A stretch of 64,000 nt of DNA from Solirubrobacterales bacterium (GTDB lineage Bacteria > Actinomycetota > Thermoleophilia > Solirubrobacterales > Solirubrobacteraceae), in NCBI GenBank assembly GCA_027449125.1, contig DAIDME010000014.1, forward strand, positions 79,324 to 143,323, read 5' to 3'. Made by a program: the position numbers and the translations under genes. Each line of letters begins with the position of its first letter. Position 1 is the first letter of the stretch. The notes under the pieces are model-generated. The model was given only the letters and a program-made list of their open reading frames with translations. It made no database searches and was not told where the DNA came from. Below are positions 36,994-46,953 of the stretch, piece by piece.

Positions 36994-39900
36994 CAGCGCC
37001 TCCTCCCGTGCCGCCGGTTACGCTGCCGGGAGCGCGCGGGCGTCCCGGGATCCGGGCGCTTGGCCACGACGCCGTCGTTCTCCGCCACATCTGGCGCCGG
37101 CTCCGGGGCTCGCTCAGGTGGCTCCTGACCATCGGTGGCCGGCACCGCGGCCTGCTGGCCGTCGGCCGGCGGCAGCTCCGGCGTCGGGCCGACTCCTGGC
37201 AGCGGCGCGACGGCGCCGAGCGGTGCCGGCGGAGCCAGGGTCGTGCCGGCCGGACGCGCCGAGCGAGCTGCCCGTGGCGGGTCCTCCTCGACAGTGTGCG
37301 CCGTCCGCTCGGCCAGGCGCGAGGGCCGGCTGCGCTGCTGCTGGTCTTCATCGAGACCGAGGTCGCGCTTCATCTGCTCGAACTCGGCCGCCGACACCGA
37401 GTCGTCACTGGGCGCCGTGAGGCGGGCCGTCGAGCGCACGCGGCGCGGCGTCGGGTCGACGTCACCGCCGTCAGCATAGGCGGGTACGTAACCGAACTCG
37501 GCGATGATGCGCTGGCGCCGCGCCTTGTAGGTGTGCTCACGCTCCTTCCAGTGGGTCAGCACCGGCGAGGCGATGAAGATCGACGAGTAGGCACCCGAGG
37601 CGACACCGACAAGCAGCGCGAAGGCGAAGTCCCGCAGCGTCGATCCACCGAAGATGAGCAGCGCGATCACGGGCAGCAGCGTGCACGAGGTCGTCATCAG
37701 CGACCGCGTCAGCACCTCTGACATCGAGCGGTTCACCACCTGCGAGAAGGCCGCGCGCGGCATCCGCGGGATGTTCTCGCGCACGCGGTCAAAGACGATG
37801 ATCGTGTCGTAGAGCGAGTAGCCGAGGATCGTCAGCAGCGCCGCCACCGTGTCGGCCGTCACCGTCCTGCCGACCAGCGCGTAGACGCCGGCCGTGATCA
37901 GCAGGTCGTGCATCAGGGCGATCAGCACAGGCACTGTGAACTTCCACTCGAATCGCAGCGCCACATAGAAGGAGATCACGACCAGCGAGACGATGATCGC
38001 GACCAGCGCGCTGTGCGCGATCGTCGCGCCGAAGGTGGGGCCGACGGAGGTCGCGTTGAAGCCGGCGAGGCCGCCGCGAATCCCGTAGCGGGACGCGAGC
38101 AGCGAGCGCAGATGCTCGTAGTGGCTCTGGGAGAGGTACCTGGTGGCGATCTGGAAGCCGTGGTTGCCGAGCGTCTTGCTGTGGCTGACCGCCTGCACGG
38201 TGACGTCGCCGCCGCCGACGCTCCTGACCAGGGACTTGATCTTGGCGACGCTCACGGCACGATCGAGACCCACCGACACCTGCGTGCCGCCTGTGAAGTC
38301 GATCCCGAGCTTGAGCCCGCGCCCGCCGACCGCAAGCGCGCCGATCAGCAGGATCATCCCCGACATCGAGAAGAAGTAGCGGCTGGCGCCCATGAAGTCG
38401 AAGCGCCAGTGGCGCTTCTCCCCGCCTGCGCCGAGCGCTGACGGGCTCTGGATGGTGCGCGAGTCGCCCATCGTCGTGAGGATCGCCTGGGTCGCGAGCA
38501 CGGCCGTGAACAGCGACACGAACGTGCCGATGCCGAGCGTGAAGGCGAAGCCCTTGACGTTCGAGGTGGCCAGCACGAACAGGATGAACGCGGTCATCAC
38601 GGTCACGACGTTCGCGTCGATGATCGCCGTGATGCCCTTGCGGTAGCCGGTCAGGATGCCCTGGCGGATCGAGCGCCCGCCACGGATCTCCTCCTTGACG
38701 CGCTCGAAGATGACGATGTTGGCGTCCGCGGCGACACCGATCGTGAGGATCAGGCCGGCGATCCCCGCGAGCGTCATCGTCACCGGGATCACCTTTATCA
38801 GCGCGTAGAAGTAGAGGCCGTAGGCGACCAGGCCACTGACGGCGATCACCCCGAGCACGCGGTAGTAGCCGATCAGCAGCAGCACGACGATCGCCAGGCC
38901 GACAGCGCCCGCGATCAGGCCCTGGTGAAGCGCCTGCGTGCCGAGCGTCGCCGAGACCTGCTCCTCTGAGATCTGCTTCAGCTTCACCGGCAGGGCGCCG
39001 AGGCGCAGCTGTGTGGCCAGCTGATTCGCGGTGGTCGTGGTGAAGCCACCGTAGATCTCACTGCCGCCGGACGCCGGGATCCCCTCCGGGAACTGCTTGT
39101 AGTCGATCGAGGGGACGCTGACCAGCTGATTGTCGAGCGCGATCGCGAAGTGCTGGTTTAGCGTCTGCCCGGGCGGGCTCTCCAGAGAGGCACGCTGCGC
39201 GATCTTGCCGGTCACGTTCTGGAAGGCGTTGGCGCCGCCGCTCTTGAAGCCGAAGGTGACGTCCGGGGAGCCGGTCTGCGTGGTGCTCGCCAGCGGATTG
39301 CTGATCTGGTTTCCGGTGAGCGCCACACGGTCGCGGATCACGTAGTAACCGGCATTGGGGGAGCCGTACTTGGGCCAGTGCGAGTAGCTGGCCGGAACCG
39401 CCTGAAGCACCTGAGTGCCCTGCTTGACCTCGAGCACCTGCGCGCCCCCGATCTCAGCCGCGGTGAGGCCGGATTCGAGCGTCTTGCGCGCGGTCTGGGT
39501 CGAGGTGCCGGCCGGCACGCTCACCGGTCCCGCGATCAGGCAGTGCACGCCCTTCTGCACCTTCGTGCCCTGCGCCGCCGCGGCCGCCCTACAGGCGGCG
39601 CTGCCGGGCGCGCCGAACAGGAAGTACTGGTTGCCCGCGCCTGACGTCTGCTTTGCATCCGCGTAGAACGGCTGCTTGGCGGCGAGCTTCACCGCCTCGT
39701 AGAAGCCCAGCGCGCCAGCGATGCTGCTGTCGCTGCCGGGAGCGATGTTCGCGCCGTTGCCCTGACTCAGGGCGATTGAGGTGGCGTTGCCGCTGAGGAT
39801 GCCGTTGGCCGCCGCCTGGCCGCTCGGGGTGAGGACATCCCCCTCCCAGTCGTAGAAGTACAGCTGCGAGGTCTTCCCGACCAGCGCCTCGGCCTGGGCG

Positions 39901-40196
39901 ACGTTGGTCACGTCCGGCAGCTGGACGTTGATCAGGTTCTTGCCCTCGGTCGAGATCTGCGGCTGGCTCACGCCCAGCTGGTTGACGCGGTTGTTGAGCA
40001 CATCCACGGCGCGCGTCATGGCCGCCTGGTTGATGACCGGGGTCTCCGCTGTGGGGGTGGCCTGGTAGGTCAGCTGCACGCCGCCCTTCAGGTCCAGGCC
40101 GAGCCGCGTCGGGCGCGTCGCGATGAACACGACGGAGGCGGCGATCAGCCCGGCCACGAGCAGCAGGACGAATCCGTGACGTTGGCGGTCAGTCAT
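36993..40196 (-). CDS. secDF: SecD-SecF fused translocase subunit
   Basis: RLGLDLKGGVQLTY, DANIVIFERVKEE, GIDFTGGTQ, YDTIIVFDRVREN. Confidence 0.94.
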   Translation of the reverse strand: MTDRQRHGFVLLLVAGLIAASVVFIATRPTRLGLDLKGGVQLTYQATPTAETPVINQAAMTRAVDVLNNRVNQLGVSQPQISTEGKNLINVQLPDVTNVAQAEALVGKTSQLYFYDWEGDVLTPSGQAAANGILSGNATSIALSQGNGANIAPGSDSSIAGALGFYEAVKLAAKQPFYADAKQTSGAGNQYFLFGAPGSAACRAAAAAQGTKVQKGVHCLIAGPVSVPAGTSTQTARKTLESGLTAAEIGGAQVLEVKQGTQVLQAVPASYSHWPKYGSPNAGYYVIRDRVALTGNQISNPLASTTQTGSPDVTFGFKSGGANAFQNVTGKIAQRASLESPPGQTLNQHFAIALDNQLVSVPSIDYKQFPEGIPASGGSEIYGGFTTTTANQLATQLRLGALPVKLKQISEEQVSATLGTQALHQGLIAGAVGLAIVVLLLIGYYRVLGVIAVSGLVAYGLYFYALIKVIPVTMTLAGIAGLILTIGVAADANIVIFERVKEEIRGGRSIRQGILTGYRKGITAIIDANVVTVMTAFILFVLATSNVKGFAFTLGIGTFVSLFTAVLATQAILTTMGDSRTIQSPSALGAGGEKRHWRFDFMGASRYFFSMSGMILLIGALAVGGRGLKLGIDFTGGTQVSVGLDRAVSVAKIKSLVRSVGGGDVTVQAVSHSKTLGNHGFQIATRYLSQSHYEHLRSLLASRYGIRGGLAGFNATSVGPTFGATIAHSALVAIIVSLVVISFYVALRFEWKFTVPVLIALMHDLLITAGVYALVGRTVTADTVAALLTILGYSLYDTIIVFDRVRENIPRMPRAAFSQVVNRSMSEVLTRSLMTTSCTLLPVIALLIFGGSTLRDFAFALLVGVASGAYSSIFIASPVLTHWKEREHTYKARRQRIIAEFGYVPAYADGGDVDPTPRRVRSTARLTAPSDDSVSAAEFEQMKRDLGLDEDQQQRSRPSRLAERTAHTVEEDPPRAARSARPAGTTLAPPAPLGAVAPLPGVGPTPELPPADGQQAAVPATDGQEPPERAPEPAPDVAENDGVVAKRPDPGTPARSRQRNRRHGRRR

Positions 40197-40251
40197 CGCT
40201 TGACACCTGATGCTAGAAGAGGATCGCGGCCGGCGCTGTTAGGGCTCTGCG

Positions 40252-40713
40252 TCAATGCCCGTTTGAGGGCGTCAGCACGACGAGCAGGCCGCCCTCCTCG
40301 TCGTCGTAAGCCGGAAAGATGTCGGCAACCGCGTGGGCCCGCTCGGCCCCCGCATTCACGGTCAGCGCCTTGCCGCTGACGCGAACCTCCCACTCGAGCG
40401 CGGTGGCGATGTGGTCGGTGCCGTCGCTGAAGCTGATCGCGAGCGCCTCTGCGATCGGCTGGCCGATGACGACCTCCGTGCGCAGGCCCGTGAGCTCGAA
40501 GGAGCCGCGCCCGCAGTCCACGATCCGGCCCTCGGCGTCACAGGCGAAGAACGCCGCCGCGGGTGCCGGGTAGTAGTCATCCAGCAGCTCGAACAGGTAG
40601 GCGAAGCCGCACTTCTCGCAGCCGCGATCCTCCTGCCGGAAGCCGTTCTTGCGGTCGGTCCCCATCGAGCGGTTGCCGCAGTGGGGGCAGATGAAGTAGT
40701 GCTCGTGCGCCAT
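40252..40713 (-). CDS. Zinc-ribbon/PAS-like protein
   Basis: CPHCGNRS...CEKCGF followed by PAS-like AAAFFACDAEGRIVDCG. Confidence 0.7.
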   Translation of the reverse strand: MAHEHYFICPHCGNRSMGTDRKNGFRQEDRGCEKCGFAYLFELLDDYYPAPAAAFFACDAEGRIVDCGRGSFELTGLRTEVVIGQPIAEALAISFSDGTDHIATALEWEVRVSGKALTVNAGAERAHAVADIFPAYDDEEGGLLVVLTPSNGH

Positions 40714-40770
40714 CTCGCGCCCAGGATAGTCAGTCACGCGAAGTGGCAGAGCGGACCCGCACAGAGTGGC

Positions 40771-41778
40771 TCACAGCAGGCCCAGCTGAGCGCCCGGCGA
40801 CTCCAGGCCGAGATGGGCGTAAGCCCGCGCTGTGGCGGCGCGCCCGCGCGCTGTGCGTTCGATCAGGCCGAGCTGGATGAGGTAGGGCTCGTACACGTCC
40901 TCGAGCGTGTCCTGCTCCTCGCCGATCGCGGCCGCCAGCGTCGAGAGCCCCACCGGCCCGCCCGAGAACTTCTCGCAGATCGTTCGCAGGATCTCACGGT
41001 CCAGCCGGTCCAGGCCGACCGCGTCCACCTCGAGCAGGTCCAGGGCCTCTGCGGCCGCCTGCGCCGTCACCACACCGCTGCCGCGCACCTGTGCGTAATC
41101 GCGGACGCGCCGCAGCAGCCGGTTGGCGACGCGCGGCGTGCCGCGGGAGCGCGAAGCCACGGCGAGCGCTCCCCCGGATTCGATCTCGACGCCGAGCAGG
41201 CGAGCGGAGCGCCGCACGATCTGCGCGAGCTCCGCCGGCTGGTAGTGGTCGAGGCGGTGCTGGATGCCGAAGCGGTCGCGCAGCGGCGTGCTGAGCAGTC
41301 CGGTGCGGGTCGTCGCCCCGATCAGCGTGAATGGCGGCAGGTCGATCGTCACGACCCGGGCGCCCGCCCCCTGGCCGACGGTGATCGGCAGGCAGCGGTC
41401 CTCCATCGCCGGGTAGAAGGTCTCCTCGAGCGCGCGCGGCAGACGGTGGATCTCATCGACGAAGAAGACCGAGCGCGGCTCCAGCGCCGTCAGGAAGGCG
41501 GCCACATCGCCCTTGCGCTCGAGCGCTGGGCCGGCGGTCTGCACGAACGGCACCTCCAGCTCCGCCGCGACGATCTGCGCGAGCGAGGTCTTGCCGAGGC
41601 CCGGCGGGCCGGCGAGCAGGACGTGGTCCAGGGCCTCCCGGCGGCTGCCGGCCGCAGCGATCGCAACGGACAGCTGGTCCTTGAGCGTCTCCTGTCCGAT
41701 GAAGTCCTCGAGCCGGCGTGGACGCAGCGAGCGCTCCAGGTCGTCCTCGGGCAGCTGCTCGGCGCTCAGGATGGTCAT
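40771..41778 (-). CDS. ruvB: Holliday junction DNA helicase RuvB
   Basis: [25 protein letters not shown]. Confidence 0.96.
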   Translation of the reverse strand: MTILSAEQLPEDDLERSLRPRRLEDFIGQETLKDQLSVAIAAAGSRREALDHVLLAGPPGLGKTSLAQIVAAELEVPFVQTAGPALERKGDVAAFLTALEPRSVFFVDEIHRLPRALEETFYPAMEDRCLPITVGQGAGARVVTIDLPPFTLIGATTRTGLLSTPLRDRFGIQHRLDHYQPAELAQIVRRSARLLGVEIESGGALAVASRSRGTPRVANRLLRRVRDYAQVRGSGVVTAQAAAEALDLLEVDAVGLDRLDREILRTICEKFSGGPVGLSTLAAAIGEEQDTLEDVYEPYLIQLGLIERTARGRAATARAYAHLGLESPGAQLGLL

Positions 41779-42353
41779 CGCCGCGCCGCCCTGAGCGCCT
41801 GGGCGATCAGATCCTCAGGTGTCTCCGCAGCGATGCCCGCGAGCAGCGACTCCGCCTCCTGAGGGGTGTACCCGAGCCCGATCAGCCCATCCCTGGCAAT
41901 CGCCTGCGGCTCCCCGGGCGCCGCGATCCCCGGCGCCTGCGCCGGCACCGTGGCGGCCACCTTCTCACGCAGCTCGACGATGATCCGCTCCGCGGTGCGC
42001 TTGCCGACGCCCTTGACCGCCTGGAAACGGGCGCTGTCGCCCGACGCTATGGCCCCCAGCAGCGCCCGCGGCGGTCCGCCTGACAGCACCTCCAGGGCCA
42101 GCTTCGGACCGACGGACTGCACCCCGAGCAACATCAGGAACAGGTCCCGCTCCTCCTCGGTTGCGAAGCCGTAGAGCACGAGCGCGTCCTCCCGCGCGAT
42201 CAGGTGCGTGTGGATCGTCACCTGGTGCCCGACCGCCGGTACCTGCCGGAGGGTCTCCGCCGAGACCGCGAGCCGGTAGCCCACGCCGCCGCAATCGATG
42301 ACCACGTGGTCAGATCGCCGCACGACCACGCTGCCGCTGACGAGTGCGATCAC
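41775..42353 (-). CDS. ruvA: Holliday junction protein RuvA
   Basis: [27 protein letters not shown]. Confidence 0.95.
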   Translation of the reverse strand: MIALVSGSVVVRRSDHVVIDCGGVGYRLAVSAETLRQVPAVGHQVTIHTHLIAREDALVLYGFATEEERDLFLMLLGVQSVGPKLALEVLSGGPPRALLGAIASGDSARFQAVKGVGKRTAERIIVELREKVAATVPAQAPGIAAPGEPQAIARDGLIGLGYTPQEAESLLAGIAAETPEDLIAQALRAARR

Positions 42354-42369
42354 GCCGTCCCCCGTGAGA

Positions 42370-42870
42370 TCACGAGCCCACCCGGGCTATCGCGGCGGCC
42401 AGCGGGGCGCGGTTGATGGCGCAGAGCGCCACCGCCAGCGCATCGGCGGCATGGTCTGGCCGCGGTGGGCCGCTCATCCCGAGCAGCCGGGCGACCATGC
42501 GCGCCACCTGCTCCTTGCCGGCGCGCCCGCTACCGCACACCGCCGACTTCACCGCCTGCGGCGTGTGCACGCGCACCGGCACGCCATGCTGACCAGCCGC
42601 CAGCATCACCACCCCGCGCGCCTGCCCGACGGCCATCGCGCTCACCACGTTGGCGCCGAAGTACAGCTCTTCAACGGCCACCTCATCGACCTCGTGGGCG
42701 ATCATCAGCTGGCCGACGTCGGCGTGTATCTCGGCGAGCCTCGCCTCCGGGGTCGCCGTGGCGGCGGTCTCGATCACGCCAAAGGCGAGCGCGTGCAAGC
42801 GCGATCCCCTGGCGCTCACCACGCCGTAGCCTGTGTTGGCGATACCGGGATCGATGCCCAAGACGATCAT
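42370..42870 (-). CDS. ruvC: Crossover junction endodeoxyribonuclease RuvC
   Basis: MIVLGIDPGIANTGYGVV, DHAADALAVALC. Confidence 0.96.
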   Translation of the reverse strand: MIVLGIDPGIANTGYGVVSARGSRLHALAFGVIETAATATPEARLAEIHADVGQLMIAHEVDEVAVEELYFGANVVSAMAVGQARGVVMLAAGQHGVPVRVHTPQAVKSAVCGSGRAGKEQVARMVARLLGMSGPPRPDHAADALAVALCAINRAPLAAAIARVGS

Positions 42871-42959
42871 GTGTTCGCCTATTCAACGCGCTCGGTCGGA
42901 CGCCTTCCGCTGCGCGGCGTTTCGTTTTTGGCGCAACGAGCGGAAAGTGCCGCCCTGGT

Positions 42960-42995
42960 AGGGGGGTCGATTCGAGCCGCTCGATGCCTCCATTG
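42960..42995 (+). promoter_or_regulatory. Shared leader element, copy B
   Basis: aggggggtcgatt-N10-gatgcctccattg identical flanks to 29511-29546. Confidence 0.6.
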
Positions 42996-43904
42996 GATAT
43001 GCAACCAGCGGCAGAACCCGAGCGGCTCGAACGCCTGCGTGTGCGCGCGACCGCACAGCACGGGCTCGTGACCCGCGCGCAGATGCTCGCGCTCGGGATC
43101 CCTGAGCGGACGCTCGCCGACTGGTGCAGGCGAGGTCTCCTGACCCGGGTCCGCCGGCTCCCGGGCGTCTACGCACTCGGACCGCACGCGCAGACGCCGG
43201 AGCGGACACTCTGGGCGGCTGTGCTCTACGCCGGCCCGGGCGCGATGCTCAGCCACCTGACCGCTGCGTGGTGGTACGGCCTGGTGGACTCTCCGCCCCA
43301 GGGCCTGGTGCAGGTGAGCACACCTCGACAGGTCAGCTCCCGGCCTGGGATCGAGGTGCACCCAAGGCGCCAGCTGGAACGGGCCCTGTACCGCCGGCTG
43401 CCCGTGAGCGGCGAGGCGCAGACAGTGCTCGACCTCGCGGCCACCGCCCCCGCGCTGCTGGTGCGCAAGGCCCTTGCCAAGCTCGACTACCGCCGGCGGC
43501 TGGATGTTGGGGCGCTGGCCGGGCTGTGTGGGCCAGGCGTTCCAGGCAGCGCCGCATTGCGTCAGGCGCTCGCCGAGCACGAGCCGCGGCTGGCACGCAC
43601 AAACGGGCGCCTTGAGGAGGACTTCCTGATCTGGTGCGAGCATCACGAGCTGCCGTTGCCGCGGCTCAACGTACGCGTGCACGGCATCCTCGTGGACGCC
43701 TACTGGCCAACCCCCGGCCTGGTCATCGAACTGGACGGCCACGCCAACCACTCGAGTCCGGCCCAGCTTCGCCGCGACCGCCGCAACGACCTGTTGCTGC
43801 GCGAGCATGGCCTCACCGTGCTGCGCTACGACTGGGCGCTTGTCCACGGCGAGCGGCACCGCCTGTACCGCGAGCTGGCTGGGCTGCTCGGGCGGTCTTT
43901 GTGA
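42984..43904 (+). CDS. AbiEi-type wHTH plus DUF559 (Vsr/PD-(D/E)XK-like) protein
   Basis: N-term QHGLVTRAQMLALGIPERTLADWCRRGLL; C-term LVIELDGHANHSSPAQLRRDRRNDLLLREHGLTVLRYDW. Confidence 0.82.
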   Translation: MPPLDMQPAAEPERLERLRVRATAQHGLVTRAQMLALGIPERTLADWCRRGLLTRVRRLPGVYALGPHAQTPERTLWAAVLYAGPGAMLSHLTAAWWYGLVDSPPQGLVQVSTPRQVSSRPGIEVHPRRQLERALYRRLPVSGEAQTVLDLAATAPALLVRKALAKLDYRRRLDVGALAGLCGPGVPGSAALRQALAEHEPRLARTNGRLEEDFLIWCEHHELPLPRLNVRVHGILVDAYWPTPGLVIELDGHANHSSPAQLRRDRRNDLLLREHGLTVLRYDWALVHGERHRLYRELAGLLGRSL

Positions 43905-43942
43905 AAAACCATGCAAGATCCTGCATGGTTTTTCACAAAGAT
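43897..43942. terminator. 20-bp perfect palindrome, bidirectional-terminator-like
   Basis: tctttgtgaaaaaccatgca-agatcc-tgcatggtttttcacaaaga. Confidence 0.8.
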
Positions 43943-43943
43943 C

Positions 43944-44028
43944 CCGGCGGGAGACCGCCGCGGGCGCCCGGCGGGAGGCCGAGCCGCGCGCCCCCGGTGG
44001 GAGGCCGAGCCGCGCGCCCCCGGTGGGC
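43944..44028. repeat. ~26-bp imperfect tandem repeat (about 3.3 copies)
   Basis: Unit cccggtgggaggccgagccgcgcgcc; copies at 43944, 43968, 43994, partial 44020. Confidence 0.7.
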
Positions 44029-44046
44029 CGTCCACCGGCGATGCGC

Positions 44047-44628
44047 CTACTTGACGACCTTGAGCAGGTCTACGTCGAAGATCAGCGTCGAGTTGGGTGG
44101 GATCGTCGAGCCGCTCCCGGCCTTGCCGTAGGCCAGCGCGGGCGGGATGATCAGCTCGCGCCGGCCACCGACCTTCATGCCGACGAGCCCCTTGACCCAG
44201 CCCGCGATCACGGAACCGGTGCTCAGTGAGAAGGAGATCGCCTTGCCGGGCGTGTCACGCCACGAGGCGTCGAAGAGCTTGCCGTTCTTGTAGAGCACGC
44301 CTACATAGTTGACGTAGACCGTGTCTCCATCCTTGGCCGTCGCCCCGGTGCCGGTGATCAGGTTGTGGATCACGAGCTTCGTCGGTGGCGGTCCCGATGG
44401 AGGTTTGATCACCGGCTCCTTGGAGAGCGGGCCGGTCTTGGGGGTCGTCACGGTGAGCGCCGCGGTCGTCGTCGTGTTCGTGGCGGGCGCCGCCTTGAGC
44501 GTGGTGCTCGTCGGTCCACTGCTGGGCGCGAGCATCACCCCGGCAGCCCGGGTGCTCGAGCCGCACGCGGACACACCCAAGGCGATACCAGCGGCCGCGA
44601 TCAGCGCTGTAAGCGATTTGAAACTCAT
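44047..44628 (-). CDS. FKBP-type peptidyl-prolyl isomerase lipoprotein
   Basis: Lipobox GVSACGSS; GTGATAKDGDTVYVNYVGVLYKNGKLFDASW. Confidence 0.9.
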   Translation of the reverse strand: MSFKSLTALIAAAGIALGVSACGSSTRAAGVMLAPSSGPTSTTLKAAPATNTTTTAALTVTTPKTGPLSKEPVIKPPSGPPPTKLVIHNLITGTGATAKDGDTVYVNYVGVLYKNGKLFDASWRDTPGKAISFSLSTGSVIAGWVKGLVGMKVGGRRELIIPPALAYGKAGSGSTIPPNSTLIFDVDLLKVVK

Positions 44629-44672
44629 CCGGGCTGCGAGCGTAGCGGGACCTCGGCACGAACGCGTCGCGG

Positions 44673-45422
44673 TCACCCGGCGATCCGCTCCAGAACGTCG
44701 ACGTCCACGTCGTAGTTCGCGTGGACAGCCCCGATGTCATCGGACTCTTCCAGCGCGTCGATGAGTTTCATAAGTTTCGCCGCCTCGTCCTCGGCGAGCG
44801 GCACCCTCGACTTGGGCCGCTGCGTCACGTCGGCGCTCTCGATCTCCACGCCGGCGGCCATCAGTGCATCCTGGACGACTCCCAGCTCGCCTGGCGCCGT
44901 GATGATCTCGTAGACGTCGTCGTCCATCACGATGTCCTGAGCGCCGGCGTCGATCGCAACGATCAGATCCTCCTCGCCGTAGCGTTCGCCGTCCACCACC
45001 AGCACCCCCTGCTTGTCGAACAGGTAGGCAACCGATCCGGGCTCGCCCAGCGAGCCGCCGTTCTTGCCCATGATGTGACGCACGTCCGCCGCTGTGCGGT
45101 TGCGGTTGTCGGTGAGTGCCTCGATCAACATCGCGACGCCACCCGGGCCGTAGCCTTCGTAGAGCACGGTCTCCCAGCTCTCCGCGTCGGCGCCGGCCCC
45201 GGTTCCCTTCTGGATGGCCCGCTCGATGTTGTCCTTCGGCATCGATGCGTCCCTGGCCTTCTGCACCGCGAGCGCCAGCGCCGCGTTCCCACTCGGGTCG
45301 CCTCCCCCCTCCTTGGCCGCGACGGTTATCGCGCGCGCGAGCTTGGTGAAATGCTGGCCGCGACGCGCGTCCACAACCGCCTTCTTGTGCTTGATTGAAG
45401 CCCACTTGGAATGCCCTGACAT
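44673..45422 (-). CDS. yebC: YebC/PmpR-family regulatory protein
   Basis: MSGHSKWASIKHKKAVVDARRGQ. Confidence 0.96.
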   Translation of the reverse strand: MSGHSKWASIKHKKAVVDARRGQHFTKLARAITVAAKEGGGDPSGNAALALAVQKARDASMPKDNIERAIQKGTGAGADAESWETVLYEGYGPGGVAMLIEALTDNRNRTAADVRHIMGKNGGSLGEPGSVAYLFDKQGVLVVDGERYGEEDLIVAIDAGAQDIVMDDDVYEIITAPGELGVVQDALMAAGVEIESADVTQRPKSRVPLAEDEAAKLMKLIDALEESDDIGAVHANYDVDVDVLERIAG

Positions 45423-45495
45423 GGGGTACCAGTCTACGTCGCCCCGCCGGCCGCCCAGCTCGAGGCCGCGTGCGAGCTGGGGCGGCGCCACGGGA

Positions 45496-45561
45496 CGGCC
45501 GCCACCCAGCCACGACCCGGCCGCCACCCGGCCGCCACCCAGCCGCCACCCAGCCGCGACC
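45496..45561. repeat. Six tandem 11-bp repeats between yebC and manB
   Basis: Unit c(g/a)gcc(g/a)c(c/g)acc repeated without interruption. Confidence 0.75.
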
Positions 45562-45585
45562 GGCGGCCGGATAGGATCAGCGCTG

Positions 45586-46953
45586 ATGACCATCTCACCG
45601 TCCGTTTTCAAGGCCTACGACATCCGCGGCATCCATGGCACCGACCTGGACGAGGGCGGTGCACGCCTGGTCGGGAGAGCCTTCGCACGGGTGATCGCGG
45701 CCATGGAGCAACGGCCGACGAGCGAGCTGCGCCTGGCTCTCGGGCGTGACATGCGCCTCAGCGCGCCGGGCATGGCGGGCGCGTATGCCGCGGGCATGGC
45801 GGCTGAGGGCGCGCATGTGATCGACGCGGGTCAGATCGGCACTGAAATGCTGTACTTCCTGGTCGGCTCGCGTGACCTCGACGGTGGCCTGATGTGCACC
45901 GCGTCGCACAACCCCAAGGCCTACACGGGCGCAAAGCTCGTACGCCGCGGCGCCGTGGCGCTCTCGGGCGACGCGGGCATCAGCGAGATCCGTGAGCTCA
46001 CCGCAGGGGATATGGGACCGGAGCCCGGCGGTGGCGGCGTCCAGGAGGTCGAAATCGCCCCGGCCTTCCACCAGCACGTCCTCGGCTTCATCGATCCGCA
46101 AGCGATCACGCCGCTCAAGGTCGTGGTGGATGGCGGCAACGGGATGGCCGGACCAATGGTTGGTCCGCTGCTGGAGCAGCTGGGCCTCGCCCTCAGCACC
46201 TCCTACTGGGAGCCGAACGGCGACTTCCCCGATCACGAGCCAAATCCGCTGCTACCTGAGAACCGTGCGTTCATCATGGGCGAGGTGCTCAGGCAGGGCG
46301 CGGACCTGGGCATCGCCTGGGACGGTGACGCGGACCGTTGCTTCTTCATCGACGATGAGGGCCGGTTCGTCGACGGGGACTTTCTCACCGCGCTGCTGGG
46401 GGCATCGATGCTGCGCAAGCAGCCGGGCGAGACCATCCTGTACGACGTTCGCGCCAGCCGCGCGGTGGCTGACACGGTCGCCGCCGCGGGCGGGACAGCC
46501 CTGGTCAACCGCGTCGGCCATGCCTTCTTCAAGTCGCGCATGCGCGCAGAGGGCGGGATCTTCGGTGGTGAGGTGTCCGGGCACTACTACTTCAAGGACT
46601 TCTACTGCGCCGATTCCGGCACGATCCCGGCGCTGCTGATGCTCGAGGAGCTCTCGCGCTCCGGCCTGAAGCTCTCCGAGCTGCTCGCGCCGCTGCGCAG
46701 CCGCTATTTCATCTCGGGTGAGATCAACTCCGAGGTGAGCGATCCGAACGCCAAGATGGCGCAGATCGCGGAGCGCTACGCCGACGCGCGCCAGAGTCGG
46801 CTCGACGGCATCTCCGTCGACTACCAGGACTGGCACTTCAACGTGCGTGCGTCGAACACCGAACCACTGCTGCGCCTCTGCCTGGAGTCGCTGGTCTCCC
46901 CCGCGCACATGGAAGCCAAGCGGGACGAGGTGCTCGCCCTGATCAGGGCGTGA
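45586..46953 (+). CDS. manB: Phosphomannomutase/phosphoglucomutase
   Basis: VFKAYDIRGIHG, TASHNPKAYTGAK, WDGDADRCFFID. Confidence 0.92.
   Translation: MTISPSVFKAYDIRGIHGTDLDEGGARLVGRAFARVIAAMEQRPTSELRLALGRDMRLSAPGMAGAYAAGMAAEGAHVIDAGQIGTEMLYFLVGSRDLDGGLMCTASHNPKAYTGAKLVRRGAVALSGDAGISEIRELTAGDMGPEPGGGGVQEVEIAPAFHQHVLGFIDPQAITPLKVVVDGGNGMAGPMVGPLLEQLGLALSTSYWEPNGDFPDHEPNPLLPENRAFIMGEVLRQGADLGIAWDGDADRCFFIDDEGRFVDGDFLTALLGASMLRKQPGETILYDVRASRAVADTVAAAGGTALVNRVGHAFFKSRMRAEGGIFGGEVSGHYYFKDFYCADSGTIPALLMLEELSRSGLKLSELLAPLRSRYFISGEINSEVSDPNAKMAQIAERYADARQSRLDGISVDYQDWHFNVRASNTEPLLRLCLESLVSPAHMEAKRDEVLALIRA

Noticed and set aside
42465-42983. Upstream extension of the DUF559 ORF over ruvC
   Set aside because: Antisense to ruvC; start at 42984 is supported by the shared leader and domain start.
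45423-45611. N-terminal extension of yebC
   Set aside because: Would translate the 11-bp tandem repeats; canonical start MSGHSKWASIKHKKA at 45422.
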